A stretch of 28,593 bases of DNA from a virus. The stretch spans positions 1-28,593 of IMG/VR virus record IMGVR_UViG_3300035698_018527. One strand, given 5' to 3'. A program made the translations under genes and the position numbers. The notes under the pieces were generated by a model that saw only the letters and a list, made by a program, of their open reading frames with translations, was not told where the DNA came from and did not search any database. This document shows, piece after piece, positions 1 to 6,902 of the stretch (position 1 is its first letter; every line of letters starts with the position of its first letter).

Positions 1-26
1 CGACATTAGAAGGTAAATAGCCATCC

Positions 27-245
27 GTGTCTGATCATGAAGAACTGGAACGGCGCCGTCACAAGTTCTACGAGCGGCTGCGCAAGGAGAGAATTAAAGA
101 CGACCTGCTGGTAAAATACGTGGTAGAGCATCACGTTCTGCCGGTCGAGAAACTCTGTGAGATATTGAACTGTGACATAGAAGACATAATGGGAGAAGAA
201 TATGAACTTCAGCGATCGCCTGAAACTAGCGAAACGAGTGGATAA
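27..245 (+). CDS. Hypothetical small phage protein, possible helix-turn-helix
   Basis: A 72-residue charged protein that I do not recognise. It begins with GTG and its 3' end overlaps the next gene by 44 nt, which is long for this window. The N-terminal third is rich in Arg, Lys and Glu and should be helical. Residues of about 29-54 (VKYVVEHH, then EKLCEILNCDIEDI) have the spacing of a helix-turn-helix, so DNA binding is possible, but this is inference only. The ribosome site (AGAAGG) is moderate. The window starts just upstream, so its operon context is unknown. Confidence 0.6.
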   Translation: MSDHEELERRRHKFYERLRKERIKDDLLVKYVVEHHVLPVEKLCEILNCDIEDIMGEEYELQRSPETSETSG

Positions 246-537
246 GTGGATAGCTGATAACGGGGTCAAGGCTGACGCCCATGGAACCATCTGCGCCCTC
301 GTCTCGTTTGGGTTGCTAACGATGCCGGACTGGTACCTATTCGAGGTTGGGGATATAGTCTCCCGCGAGGGATACGACGAGCACGAGATTCTTTCCTTCA
401 ACTCTGAGCGTGACCTCATGCAGGTAAAATGTATCCGCCAGGACCACTGCGTTGGCCATGAATCACCTACCTTTGACGTCGGCCAGGAAGAGTGGAATCT
501 CCCCCGCCGGTACACGTTCGTTCGCAAGAAGGACTAA
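202..537 (+). CDS. Hypothetical phage protein, 111 aa
   Basis: No family is recognised. The ATG follows a good GGGAGAAG ribosome site and starts inside the preceding gene. The protein opens with an amphipathic helix (residues 1-20, LAKRVDKWIADNG) and continues into a mixed alpha/beta segment containing acidic stretches and a single CVGHE motif near the C terminus. No membrane segment or zinc pair is present. Its place among small accessory genes suggests a non-structural role in infection. Confidence 0.7.
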   Translation: MNFSDRLKLAKRVDKWIADNGVKADAHGTICALVSFGLLTMPDWYLFEVGDIVSREGYDEHEILSFNSERDLMQVKCIRQDHCVGHESPTFDVGQEEWNLPRRYTFVRKKD

Positions 538-590
538 GCTCCCCTTTCCTTTATAGTAAATAGCACCTAACCACCAACAGGAGAGAAACC

Positions 591-971
591 ATGGCCATAC
601 TAGAAGAAGTAATCCGCACAGACATCACCAGGGGTAGGGGTAGTTCCTCTGATCCATTCAGAACCGTCTCACAGGTCTTTACTAAGGAAGGAGTCCTGAT
701 CGCCGAGAATGACACTGTAGCACCAATCCAGAACGAGGACGGCAGCTGGGGCACTCCTCCGGTTCTTGTCCAGTTTCCTACCCCTGACCAGGGATGGCGC
801 ATATACTGTGAAGAGCAACCGGCATTCCGAGGATTTGGGTATCTCGTCTACGGAGACTCGGCCATCAGCACTGCCGTATGGATAGAGGAGGGTCACCACT
901 TCATGTGTCACGGCAACTCTGTCCGCGTCGTCACGCATTGGATGCCACTGCCCACGCTACCCTCGGAATAG
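591..971 (+). CDS. Hypothetical phage protein, 126 aa
   Basis: An unrecognised protein with a strong ribosome site (CAGGAGAG, 7 nt before the ATG). The composition suggests beta strands: repeated aromatic and hydrophobic alternation such as GYLVYGD, TAVWIEEG and VRVVTHW. There is no signal peptide, membrane helix or metal pair. A 53-nt gap separates it from the previous gene and a 152-nt gap follows, so it may be the last gene of a small transcription unit. Confidence 0.75.
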   Translation: MAILEEVIRTDITRGRGSSSDPFRTVSQVFTKEGVLIAENDTVAPIQNEDGSWGTPPVLVQFPTPDQGWRIYCEEQPAFRGFGYLVYGDSAISTAVWIEEGHHFMCHGNSVRVVTHWMPLPTLPSE

Positions 972-1123
972 GGTAGAAAATAACGTAACAAAAGAAACAA
1001 ACGTGACATGATAGCCAATAATGGTATACCAATAGGTCATCAGATACTGCCAACCGCCTGTCTGAGCCCTGTTAAATGTATGCCAAATACTACCAGCAGC
1101 CTCTCTGGAGGCGAAGGAGCACG

Positions 1124-1333
1124 ATGAAAGCAAAAGACATAATAGACAAACTGAACGCTAATCTAGAGGCCACGGTCTGTTTCGAGGTTCCTGGCTTGTG
1201 CATGAATATCGACGCCGCCACAGTCTTTGCCAGCAGCGTGAACAAAACTCACTCGGAAATAGTTCTTCGCCCAAGCGCAGGCGACGCAGCATACCTGAAA
1301 GAGAAGACTATTCGGGAAGCAAGGAAAGATTGA
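1124..1333 (+). CDS. Hypothetical small phage protein, 69 aa
   Basis: The frame is open from 1076, but the ATG at 1124 is chosen because GAAGGAG lies 6 nt upstream, while the earlier ATG has no ribosome site. The protein starts with a helix (MKAKDIIDKLNANLE), followed by strand-like segments (TVCFEVPG, SEIVLRPS). The family is not recognised. The 150 nt upstream hold no clear gene; a 10-nt palindrome TGGTATACCA lies at 1022-1031. Confidence 0.65.
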   Translation: MKAKDIIDKLNANLEATVCFEVPGLCMNIDAATVFASSVNKTHSEIVLRPSAGDAAYLKEKTIREARKD

Positions 1334-1352
1334 GATAATTATCATTTAGGGG

Positions 1353-1380
1353 TTGACGTACATAAGCACTTATGTAAAAC
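1353..1380 (+). promoter_or_regulatory. Possible promoter with internal operator palindrome
   Basis: TTGACG at 1353-1358 is a good -35 element, and TAAAAC at 1375-1380 is a weak -10 at 16-nt spacing. Between them lies a perfect 8-nt inverted repeat, TACATAAG/CTTATGTA, at 1359-1376 with a 2-nt centre. Such placement is typical of a repressor operator. It precedes the 59-codon gene at 1423. Promoter activity is inferred. Confidence 0.45.
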
Positions 1381-1422
1381 TCTTCTCGTGATCAGGAACG
1401 AACTACCCAATGGGAGAGCAGC

Positions 1423-1602
1423 ATGAGCAAGGAAGACGTTGAAAAGAATCTAGCCAAGAAGGGCTACAAGTACGCCAGCACGCTCAGTGATGGTTCAATT
1501 GTCATGACGAAGAAGACCAGCAGCTTTGGCTGGCGTCAGGCCGAGATAGACCCCGACGGTTTGGTGAACGGTGAAGAACTCGCAGAATTCCTGAAACGCT
1601 AA
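1423..1602 (+). CDS. Hypothetical 59-residue protein
   Basis: A short ORF with a clear TGGGAGAG ribosome site before ATG and a 13-nt gap to the next gene. The protein is basic and soluble: an N-terminal helix (SKEDVEKNLAKKGYKY) followed by short strands (DGSIVMTKK, WRQAEIDPDG). It has no cysteines or membrane helix and I do not recognise the family. It would be the first gene after the candidate operator at 1359-1376, so it could be under that control. Confidence 0.6.
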   Translation: MSKEDVEKNLAKKGYKYASTLSDGSIVMTKKTSSFGWRQAEIDPDGLVNGEELAEFLKR

Positions 1603-1615
1603 CCAGGAGATCAGG

Positions 1616-1927
1616 ATGAACGTAATCGACGAAGCCAGAGTAATTTCCTGCTTTACTCCGGAACCAGAGATCAGTAAGGCCGACGTTCTATCATGGTGTA
1701 GCCGCCGGTGGAACGACTGGCCAGATTTCCCTTACGGCCGCTTTGAGTATTTCTTCGCTCCTCCATGCGAGCAGGAGAATGTGGAGTGGGAGAATATGCT
1801 ATCCGTTGACTGTGGGAAGCGACACTCCCCACAGATGTACGGAGGGATTGTGAAGGAGTGGGCGGCAAGCAAAGGTATCAAACTGACGATCAAAGAAGTG
1901 GTAGCGCAATGGCTAGGGAGAGAATAG
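1616..1927 (+). CDS. Hypothetical phage protein, 103 aa
   Basis: Unrecognised, but well supported by AGGAGA upstream of ATG and tight joining to the next gene, whose ATG directly follows this stop. It is rich in Trp and Phe (WNDWPDFPYGRFEYFF, residues about 32-47) and ends in a helix (KEVVAQWLGRE). Three cysteines are scattered and do not form an obvious metal site. The aromatic patch may be a ligand or protein contact surface. Confidence 0.7.
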   Translation: MNVIDEARVISCFTPEPEISKADVLSWCSRRWNDWPDFPYGRFEYFFAPPCEQENVEWENMLSVDCGKRHSPQMYGGIVKEWAASKGIKLTIKEVVAQWLGRE

Positions 1928-2146
1928 ATGGCAATCAAACACACAGCCAAAGACAACGTACTCAGAGACATCAAGGCTGATGGGCCATGTAGCTTCCATC
2001 ACCTCGTGTACGGCGTCATGGATCAGGTCATCGGGATGGACCGCAAATACGATGCCGAGGGTGCCGTTGTCCATGCCATCAATGAGCTGGCCAAAGAAGG
2101 TAAGATCGAACTGTATGACACTGGCGATGCATGGAACGTAGCGTAG
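1928..2146 (+). CDS. Small winged-helix-like protein
   Basis: A 72-aa protein whose start abuts the preceding stop (TAGATG), with AGGGAGAG as ribosome site inside the upstream gene. The pattern is helix, helix, helix, then two short strands at the C terminus (NELAKEGKIELYDTGDAWNV), the order of a winged helix, in which the wing strands follow the recognition helix. Assignment to a DNA-binding fold is inferred from this pattern; no catalytic motif is seen. It could be a transcription regulator or a host-takeover factor. Confidence 0.65.
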   Translation: MAIKHTAKDNVLRDIKADGPCSFHHLVYGVMDQVIGMDRKYDAEGAVVHAINELAKEGKIELYDTGDAWNVA

Positions 2147-2167
2147 GCTAACAATCGGAGAACTGAT

Positions 2168-2746
2168 ATGTCACATACGATGAATGCGGCAGACTTTGAA
2201 TTCTTGGGGTGCACCTACGGCGGGAGCGCCGAGGCTATAGTAGCCATGATGAAGGTCGAGCGGCAGCGAATCATGGCCATAATCACTGAGCGGAAGCTCA
2301 AGGTAGCGCGTGGGGTGAAGCGGGGGATCTGTGGAGGTTGCGGCGCCCCGTCGCTCTACCTGGGCTTCTTCGTCCATACCGCAAGCCTGACAGTCATGAC
2401 TCTCTGCGATGCCTGCAGCCAGCAGCTTGAGAATCCTATCGCCGTTGAAGAGGATCAGTCTACTGAGTGTCCTTCCGGCCGCCGTGAGATTGTTGGCCGC
2501 ATTGTGTCCTTCAAGGAGCAGAAGCATGAGACGTTCGGTACGAGCCTAAAGATGCTAGTAAAGACCAGTCCAGGCTGGAAGGCATACGGCACGGTACCGT
2601 CAAACCTGGAGTGCAGTAAGGGCGACAGGATATCATTCATCGCCGAGCTCTGCCAATCTCCTACAGATCCACGGTTCGGGTTCTTCAAGAAACCCAAAGA
2701 CGCCAAGAATCTGACGTCGATGGGGATGGAAGTGGTGGCATCATGA
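2168..2746 (+). CDS. Zinc-ribbon protein with OB-like C-terminal region
   Basis: A 192-residue protein with two cysteine pairs, C55xxC58 and C80xxC83, separated by about 21 residues: a classic zinc ribbon. The C-terminal part (about 108-180: GRIVSFKEQ, SLKMLVKTSPGWKAYGTVPS, KGDRISFIAEL, then DPRFGFFKKP) has the strand order and G-D-R-I-S-F turn of OB-fold-like modules found in phage and plasmid proteins. Nucleic-acid binding is therefore plausible but unproven. It starts 21 nt after the previous gene with a CGGAGA site, and its stop overlaps a possible small membrane ORF. Confidence 0.7.
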   Translation: MSHTMNAADFEFLGCTYGGSAEAIVAMMKVERQRIMAIITERKLKVARGVKRGICGGCGAPSLYLGFFVHTASLTVMTLCDACSQQLENPIAVEEDQSTECPSGRREIVGRIVSFKEQKHETFGTSLKMLVKTSPGWKAYGTVPSNLECSKGDRISFIAELCQSPTDPRFGFFKKPKDAKNLTSMGMEVVAS

Positions 2747-2841
2747 AGATGCTCGTCCTGTTAGCGTTCGAAGCGGCCGCTGGCGCATATCTCTACTGGA
2801 AATACGGGAGGCACTTACGTGGTAGTTTGTCCGAAATGTAA
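2743..2841 (+). CDS. Possible 32-residue membrane peptide
   Basis: An ATGA overlap with the preceding stop opens a 32-codon frame with one hydrophobic segment (LVLLAFEAAAGAYLYW) followed by a basic tail (KYGRHLRG), which fits an inside-positive single-span membrane peptide. It overlaps the GTG start of the next gene by 23 nt. The ribosome site is weak. The overlap style matches real genes here, but short length keeps confidence low. Confidence 0.35.
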   Translation: MKMLVLLAFEAAAGAYLYWKYGRHLRGSLSEM

Positions 2842-3013
2842 TCGTGAGTTGGTGTGCCACCATTGTGCATCAGCGACTGGCGGCCGCGCCAAGAACAAGA
2901 ATAAGGGGTTTGCCAACAAGAGCGTTCGGGAAAGAGCCGAAGCTACGCGGCGCCGCAATCAGGAAAAGAAGAAGCAAGTCCAAGAGGGAGAATCAGCATC
3001 ATGCCCACGCTAG
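2819..3013 (+). CDS. Small zinc-ribbon, basic tail protein
   Basis: A 64-aa protein starting with GTG behind a GGGAGG ribosome site. Residues C4xxC7 and C13xxC16 form a compact zinc knuckle (CPKCN, CHHC). The rest is strongly basic (KNKNKG, RERAEATRRRNQEKKKQ), compatible with nucleic-acid contact. Its last 13 nt overlap the next ATG. No specific family is recognised. Confidence 0.6.
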   Translation: MVVCPKCNRELVCHHCASATGGRAKNKNKGFANKSVRERAEATRRRNQEKKKQVQEGESASCPR

Positions 3014-3447
3014 AAGATAGAGTTCAGCTACATCGAGATACTGCCGACGCAATAGAATCCCTGTGCCTCGGAGATGGCAGAGAGATACAGGTGCTTTGTG
3101 GCAACGAGGAATGGCGCAAACACGATGGCGGAATAAGCGTAGGGTTCTTCTACCGCATCAAACCTAAAGCCAAATACCGACCATATACAATTGCAGAAAT
3201 TGCTAAATTCATTGGGCAGCCATTTCTGTTAGACCCTCAGAATCCTGAATCGACTCTCTACATTCAGGGCGTGCGCAACGACGACGTCACAGACCTTCCA
3301 TCGCCGTTGAGCAGTGTGCGAGTGTTGGCTGGTGGCGACTGGATCTTTGTCAACGCACTATGTGCAGGGTGTATATGGTGTAACGGATCCAAGATGGGCG
3401 TCAGGGTCAATGACGATGGTGGTGACTACTTGAGTGAGACTGAATGA
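3001..3447 (+). CDS. Hypothetical phage protein, 148 aa
   Basis: The ATG follows GAGGGAGA. The N-terminal 60 residues resemble the small phage modules that start with a helix and continue as G-x-x-I-Q-V..W strands. The remainder is predicted to be beta-rich, with CAGCIWC near residue 120 as a possible metal or redox site. No family can be named. It overlaps the preceding and following genes, so it belongs to one polycistron. Confidence 0.7.
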   Translation: MPTLEDRVQLHRDTADAIESLCLGDGREIQVLCGNEEWRKHDGGISVGFFYRIKPKAKYRPYTIAEIAKFIGQPFLLDPQNPESTLYIQGVRNDDVTDLPSPLSSVRVLAGGDWIFVNALCAGCIWCNGSKMGVRVNDDGGDYLSETE

Positions 3448-3836
3448 TGGCCGACCGCATTCTAGATACGCATCCTATACCAAACACAACATCAGTGACG
3501 GTGCAGATGCCTCAGAAGATAGTCCGGTGCGGCGTGCGCAAGGACAGAGCCCACGAAGGAAGGCAGGCTTGGCTTGATTGGATGACGGCCCTCAAGGTTG
3601 GCGAATCGTTCATGGTTAATAACTACACCGTCCAATATGTGAAGAGAATCGCTGTCATGCTTGACTACGACCTAGTCACGAAAAGCGATCAGGTAGATAG
3701 GTGGTATACGCGCATTTGGATTTACGGGAAGCCTGGGGAGCGCAACCCGATCTACAAGCGGGTAACGGTAACGCGTAAGACTGTACGGGAAGAAGTCATG
3801 CATCCCCGACCAATAGGAGAGGCGGCGAATAAATGA
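3444..3836 (+). CDS. Hypothetical phage protein, 130 aa
   Basis: Start codons at 3444 and 3447 both overlap the previous stop, and either may be used. The protein is basic, with a central region (ALKVGESFMVNNYTVQYVKRIAV broken into strands) and a C-terminal half rich in Arg and Thr (KRVTVTRKTVREEV). It carries no metal pair or membrane segment. The central GESFMV motif is common in small phage proteins of unknown function. Function not assigned. Confidence 0.7.
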   Translation: MMADRILDTHPIPNTTSVTVQMPQKIVRCGVRKDRAHEGRQAWLDWMTALKVGESFMVNNYTVQYVKRIAVMLDYDLVTKSDQVDRWYTRIWIYGKPGERNPIYKRVTVTRKTVREEVMHPRPIGEAANK

Positions 3837-4036
3837 GCCTGATATTGATGGAAGGTAACGGCTTGGTGCATGGGATGAATCCTCAAAATGCAGAGTACAC
3901 CATTTGTGGTGACGCTTTCGATATTGGATCGGAAGATGGCTTAGAGAATCTCAGATATACCGAGAAATTAGCCGTAAGTTGTCCTTCTTGTATTGCGATC
4001 ATAAAGGGATGCCGAGGAACGATGCTCGCACGGTAA
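3833..4036 (+). CDS. Small phage zinc-binding protein
   Basis: A 67-aa protein with H13, C25, C50 and C53 (VHGMNP, YTICGDAF, SCPSCIA), the arrangement of a small metal-binding protein family that I recall as common among phage accessory genes. It overlaps the preceding stop by ATGA and has GGAGAGG upstream. No catalytic residues are visible; the role is probably structural or protein binding. Confidence 0.65.
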   Translation: MSLILMEGNGLVHGMNPQNAEYTICGDAFDIGSEDGLENLRYTEKLAVSCPSCIAIIKGCRGTMLAR

Positions 4037-4046
4037 CGATAACAAA

Positions 4047-4070
4047 GGTGGTAATTCCACCGGAGGAGAA
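4047..4070 (+). promoter_or_regulatory. Hairpin directly joined to a Shine-Dalgarno site
   Basis: GGTGG-TAATT-CCACC (4047-4061) forms a 5-bp hairpin, immediately followed by GGAGGAG (4062-4068), 7 nt before the ATG at 4076. A hairpin abutting the ribosome site can stabilise the mRNA 5' end or shape ribosome access. A second example of this layout lies at 24029-24046. Confidence 0.45.
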
Positions 4071-4075
4071 ATGAC

Positions 4076-4672
4076 ATGACCATAGGCAACGAAGAACAAG
4101 TTGATGAATTCTTTCCCAATGACACTAAGAACCATGTCCTCTCGGAGCTAGTAGAGAATGGCGTCCACCGTTCAATGAAGTTTAGCCCCCAAGACTCATT
4201 CTGCTACGGATTCAGAATCATAACGTATCCTGGTGGTCTCCTCTACACTGGCGACATGAGGACATTCGTATTTGAGAGGGCGGAAGATATGTTTCGCTTC
4301 TTCCGCGGTGACACTGTCCGCAGCTTGTCATACTGCGCAGAGAAATGCGTAGCCGGTAACATCCGTGAATATTCAGAAGAGAAAGCTCGACAGTACATCG
4401 ACGAGATGCACGAGGATTACGGCGAGGAAGACTGGACAGCCGAAAAGGAATCACAGCGGCAAGACCTGATTAGACAATGGGGATATTGTGATAACCGCCA
4501 GCACGATTTCTATCGACTCCTATACGAGACTGAAATATCTGATATTAGCGACATGCCCAACACTGAGACATTGACCTACGATTTCCTATGGTGCCTGCGG
4601 GCTATCGAGTTGGTGATCCAAAGGTATGACGAACAGGCCATCATCACTGATACGCCAGAAGGAGGTGGGTGA
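4076..4672 (+). CDS. Conserved phage protein (PGGL..TGDM..FVF motif)
   Basis: A 198-aa protein behind a strong GGAGGAG site. It matches, from memory, a conserved phage protein of unknown function characterised by an N-terminal motif of the type F-x-I-x-T-x-PG-x-L-x-x-x-GDM-x-x-x-x-F, followed by DMF-x-FFR. Here this reads as GFRIITYPGG and TGDMRTFVFERAEDMFRFFR at about residues 45-77. The rest is helical and acidic, with a C-terminal YDFLWCLRAIELV helix. Biochemical role unknown. Confidence 0.8.
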   Translation: MTIGNEEQVDEFFPNDTKNHVLSELVENGVHRSMKFSPQDSFCYGFRIITYPGGLLYTGDMRTFVFERAEDMFRFFRGDTVRSLSYCAEKCVAGNIREYSEEKARQYIDEMHEDYGEEDWTAEKESQRQDLIRQWGYCDNRQHDFYRLLYETEISDISDMPNTETLTYDFLWCLRAIELVIQRYDEQAIITDTPEGGG

Positions 4673-4911
4673 TGCATTGCGGAGCCAAGACGACCCACAC
4701 AAAACAGCGCGGCAAGATCCACCGATGCGACTGGTGTAATCAGACAATTGAGATAGGCGAGAGATACGAGAAATGGCTATACTTCGACTGCGGAGAGAGA
4801 GTGACCGTCTATGCTCATAAGGAATGCGGTGAAGCATGGGAGCAAGCCACAATAGAAGAGCATGGCATGGTGGAATCCAGCGGGGAAAACGAACGTCCGC
4901 CCAAAAACTGA
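4672..4911 (+). CDS. Small zinc-ribbon phage protein
   Basis: The ATG at 4672 is preferred over the GTG at 4669, because GGAGGT at 4661-4666 is then correctly spaced. The 79-residue protein contains C19xxC22 followed by H49 and C52 (CDWCNQ, YAHKEC), separated by a strand pair (GERYEKWLYFD), a treble-clef or LIM-like metal site often seen in small phage proteins. The C-terminal tail is acidic. Function unknown; metal binding is a confident inference. Confidence 0.75.
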   Translation: MHCGAKTTHTKQRGKIHRCDWCNQTIEIGERYEKWLYFDCGERVTVYAHKECGEAWEQATIEEHGMVESSGENERPPKN

Positions 4912-5018
4912 ATGGACGACCAAGCATTATTTTCAACTTTCTCGACCAATTGGGCAACGACGGGATTTGCCGATACCGCCCGAAACCGTCCGAATGAAGA
5001 AAACCGGAAAAGCCAATA

Positions 5019-5027
5019 TGGTATAAT
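5019..5027 (+). promoter_or_regulatory. Extended -10 promoter
   Basis: TGGTATAAT at 5019-5027 is an exact extended -10 element (TG, one base, TATAAT). No good -35 hexamer is found at 16-18 nt upstream, which extended -10 promoters tolerate. It lies in a 149-nt gap and precedes the gene at 5061 by 33 nt, the clearest sigma-70-like promoter in the window. Confidence 0.6.
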
Positions 5028-5060
5028 GGTGTTGAAGTTAAACAACACAAGGAGGCGGAC

Positions 5061-5228
5061 ATGATCATTAAGAGCAAGCATTCAGATGGGACATGGAGAG
5101 CGCAAGGAGTACATCCGACGGCAGGGTCACTGAGCGTATCATTCGACCACGAACCAACTCAGAGGCAAGCAGCAGATGCCCTGAACGTCGCAGCCATGGC
5201 AGAGGTCAAGCGGGCAAGAGCACTGTAA
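5061..5228 (+). CDS. Hypothetical 55-residue protein
   Basis: A short gene with a strong AAGGAGG site 7 nt before ATG, directly downstream of the extended -10 promoter. The sequence (HSDGTWRAQGVHPTAGSLSV, then a C-terminal helix QRQAADALNVAAMAEVKRAR) suggests a beta hairpin plus a helix. No family is recognised. It is probably the first gene of a new transcript that continues into the nuclease-like gene. Confidence 0.65.
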   Translation: MIIKSKHSDGTWRAQGVHPTAGSLSVSFDHEPTQRQAADALNVAAMAEVKRARAL

Positions 5229-5246
5229 CGACAGGAAGGACTGTAG

Positions 5247-5687
5247 ATGCTGACCCATACTATTCTCGTTGACAAGGCTAAGGAATGGCTGTCTGTGTCG
5301 AAGAGCTGTAATCCTGTATTCACCGAGCGAGGAAGCGCGAAGAGCAACGAGATGCCAGATGCTTTGGGATGGTCTAGCGATGGCAGCTTCCTGGTAGAGG
5401 TCAAAATATCTAAGGCTGACTTTCTTGCCGATGCCAAGAAGCCGTTTAGACAGAACCCAGAGACAGGGATGGGAAAGTTTCGTTACTACCTATTCCCGTA
5501 TGAACTGTTCGATCAGATCCCAAGGGAGCAATTGCCGGAGGGGTGGGGAATTGTGACGATGAAAGAGAACGGATTCCGCCCACAACAAGTGCGCTTCATG
5601 AAATCGAAGGAGTGGGAGTACGACAAGCAGGCTGAGATTTTTTATCTCCGCTCCCGCATAATGGAAGTACAGCGATTTGGTAGATAG
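5247..5687 (+). CDS. PD-(D/E)XK nuclease-like protein
   Basis: A 146-residue protein with the core of the PD-(D/E)XK fold: P37-D38 in EMPDALGW, then E51-V52-K53 in FLVEVKIS, with E27 upstream as a possible extra metal ligand. The following KFRYYLFPYELF and GWGIVTM strands resemble the MmcB-like branch and the phage relatives often mislabelled in databases. The family acts on DNA as a metal-dependent nuclease in repair or recombination; nuclease activity here is inferred from these residues. It follows the 5061 gene by 18 nt and has AGGAAGGA upstream. Confidence 0.7.
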   Translation: MLTHTILVDKAKEWLSVSKSCNPVFTERGSAKSNEMPDALGWSSDGSFLVEVKISKADFLADAKKPFRQNPETGMGKFRYYLFPYELFDQIPREQLPEGWGIVTMKENGFRPQQVRFMKSKEWEYDKQAEIFYLRSRIMEVQRFGR

Positions 5688-5711
5688 CTGTTCAAAAAGA
5701 AAAGGATAACC

Positions 5712-5963
5712 ATGAAGGTAAAGACAATAGAAGCCGCCAAGACGAGGAATCATCGGGCAGCACTGAACCTGATCAGGGTAATCAAAAAGGAGTTCCCCGT
5801 AGGACGCAGGCTGACCGCACGGCTTGGTCGCCATAAGCTGAAACTTCAAGTCGTTTCGGTTGGCAGCTATTGGGGCGCCAATCCTGGGAAGATTTACGGC
5901 GCCAACGTCCAGACCGGCAAAATAAGGAAATTCACCACCGCGGACGTGATCCAGAGGTACTGA
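5712..5963 (+). CDS. Hypothetical basic beta-barrel-like protein, 83 aa
   Basis: A basic protein with AAAGGA before ATG. After an N-terminal helix (AALNLIRVIKKEF), the sequence runs through short strands (GRRLTARLGRHKLKLQVVSVG, then GKIYGANVQTGKIRKF split by glycines) consistent with a small SH3-like barrel. Binding to nucleic acid is plausible given the charge, but no family match is recognised. Confidence 0.65.
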   Translation: MKVKTIEAAKTRNHRAALNLIRVIKKEFPVGRRLTARLGRHKLKLQVVSVGSYWGANPGKIYGANVQTGKIRKFTTADVIQRY

Positions 5964-6007
5964 TTTAAGCTTGCATCCAGCCACGTAATCTGGTAGAGAT
6001 TAGACCA

Positions 6008-6727
6008 ATGACAGCGAACAGCAAGAGCGCCAGGAGCGCCAAGACTGACAAGAAGTCAACCAAGGCAGCTCCCAAGAAGAAGCCAACTGCCAAGAAGGCG
6101 GCCAAGAAGCCCGCCAAACCGCAGCTGCCATCCAAGCCACTCAAAGACTCCCGCCAGGAAGCCTTTGCCCAGAATGTATTCACACAAGAAAGCGGCATGT
6201 CGCACGGAAGAACAAGGGGCGATGCTTACATCGATGCAGGCTACGACTGTAAGAATCGTGGGGTTGCTCGCCGTGGGGCATGCCAACTATTGACAAATAT
6301 AGACGTTGAGAATCGTATCGAATGGTTGAAAGAGCAGACTGCGAATTCTAAGATCTTGACAGTAGTTAAAAGGAAGATAATCCTCAGCGAGATAGCCAAC
6401 GGCTGCCTCACAGACTTTGTCTCGATCAGTGAAGACGGGGAAAGCATGAGCATTCACCTCGACGGTGAGTCGGCAAATGGGCGTGCTGTCAAATCTTTGT
6501 CACTGTCAACCAGAACGTCAACGCGCAAAGATGGCGAATCAGTCTCGGAAACTAAGCAGACGATCAGCCTAGTCGACGGGGTCAAAGCCATCCATGAATT
6601 GAATATGATGGAGGGGATCCACAAGACCGGCACCCAGGATCTGGTCGACGGGTTCAGCGAGCTATTGAATCGGGTAAGCGGCAAAGGCGTCAAACCTCCC
6701 ATGGAACCGGCTGAGGTGGTGGGCTGA
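6008..6727 (+). CDS. terS: Terminase small subunit
   Basis: The 239-aa protein fits the Terminase_2-type small subunit: RQEAFAQNVF at residues 49-58, followed by the A-Y-x-x-A-G-Y (AYIDAGY) helix-turn-helix region and A-R-R-G-A-C-Q-L-L...I-E-W-L-K at about 87-108. The small subunit recognises the packaging site and delivers DNA to the large subunit. An unusual N-terminal extension (residues 1-46) is almost only Lys, Ala, Pro and Ser and may add nonspecific DNA binding. The large subunit gene lies 7.8 kb downstream rather than adjacent. The ribosome site is weak. Confidence 0.8.
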   Translation: MTANSKSARSAKTDKKSTKAAPKKKPTAKKAAKKPAKPQLPSKPLKDSRQEAFAQNVFTQESGMSHGRTRGDAYIDAGYDCKNRGVARRGACQLLTNIDVENRIEWLKEQTANSKILTVVKRKIILSEIANGCLTDFVSISEDGESMSIHLDGESANGRAVKSLSLSTRTSTRKDGESVSETKQTISLVDGVKAIHELNMMEGIHKTGTQDLVDGFSELLNRVSGKGVKPPMEPAEVVG

Positions 6728-6876
6728 TGAGCAGCTCGGGCAACAGGCCACTATTAGTCGTCCTGTTGCCGGTTACAGTCTTAGTATGGGCCTTAGAATG
6801 TATTGTGAATCGTAGATGGGAGTGGAGGCTCGCGAGGGATTTCCGAGCTGCGTGGTTGAGGGACTGGAATAGTTAG
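6727..6876 (+). CDS. Small single-span membrane protein
   Basis: A 49-codon frame starting in a TGATG overlap with terS. It holds one hydrophobic stretch (about residues 8-26, LLVVLLPVTVLVWALECIV) followed by an Arg/Trp-rich tail (NRRWEWRLARDFRAAW), consistent with a membrane anchor and amphipathic cytoplasmic helix. Function unknown. Tight coupling to terS supports translation. Confidence 0.5.
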   Translation: MSSSGNRPLLVVLLPVTVLVWALECIVNRRWEWRLARDFRAAWLRDWNS

Positions 6877-6902
6877 GACTAGGAACTAATGGGAGAATGG
6901 GA

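Noticed and set aside
552-557. TATAGT as a -10 box before the 591 gene
   Set aside because: No acceptable -35 or extended -10 bases; could be chance.
1008-1127. A 39-codon frame ending in an ATGA overlap with the 1124 gene
   Set aside because: No ribosome binding site and low-complexity-like sequence; the gap is more likely leader sequence.
4912-5064. A 50-codon frame starting right after a stop and ending over the ATG at 5061
   Set aside because: No ribosome site, and it spans the extended -10 promoter; coding is less likely than a regulatory gap.
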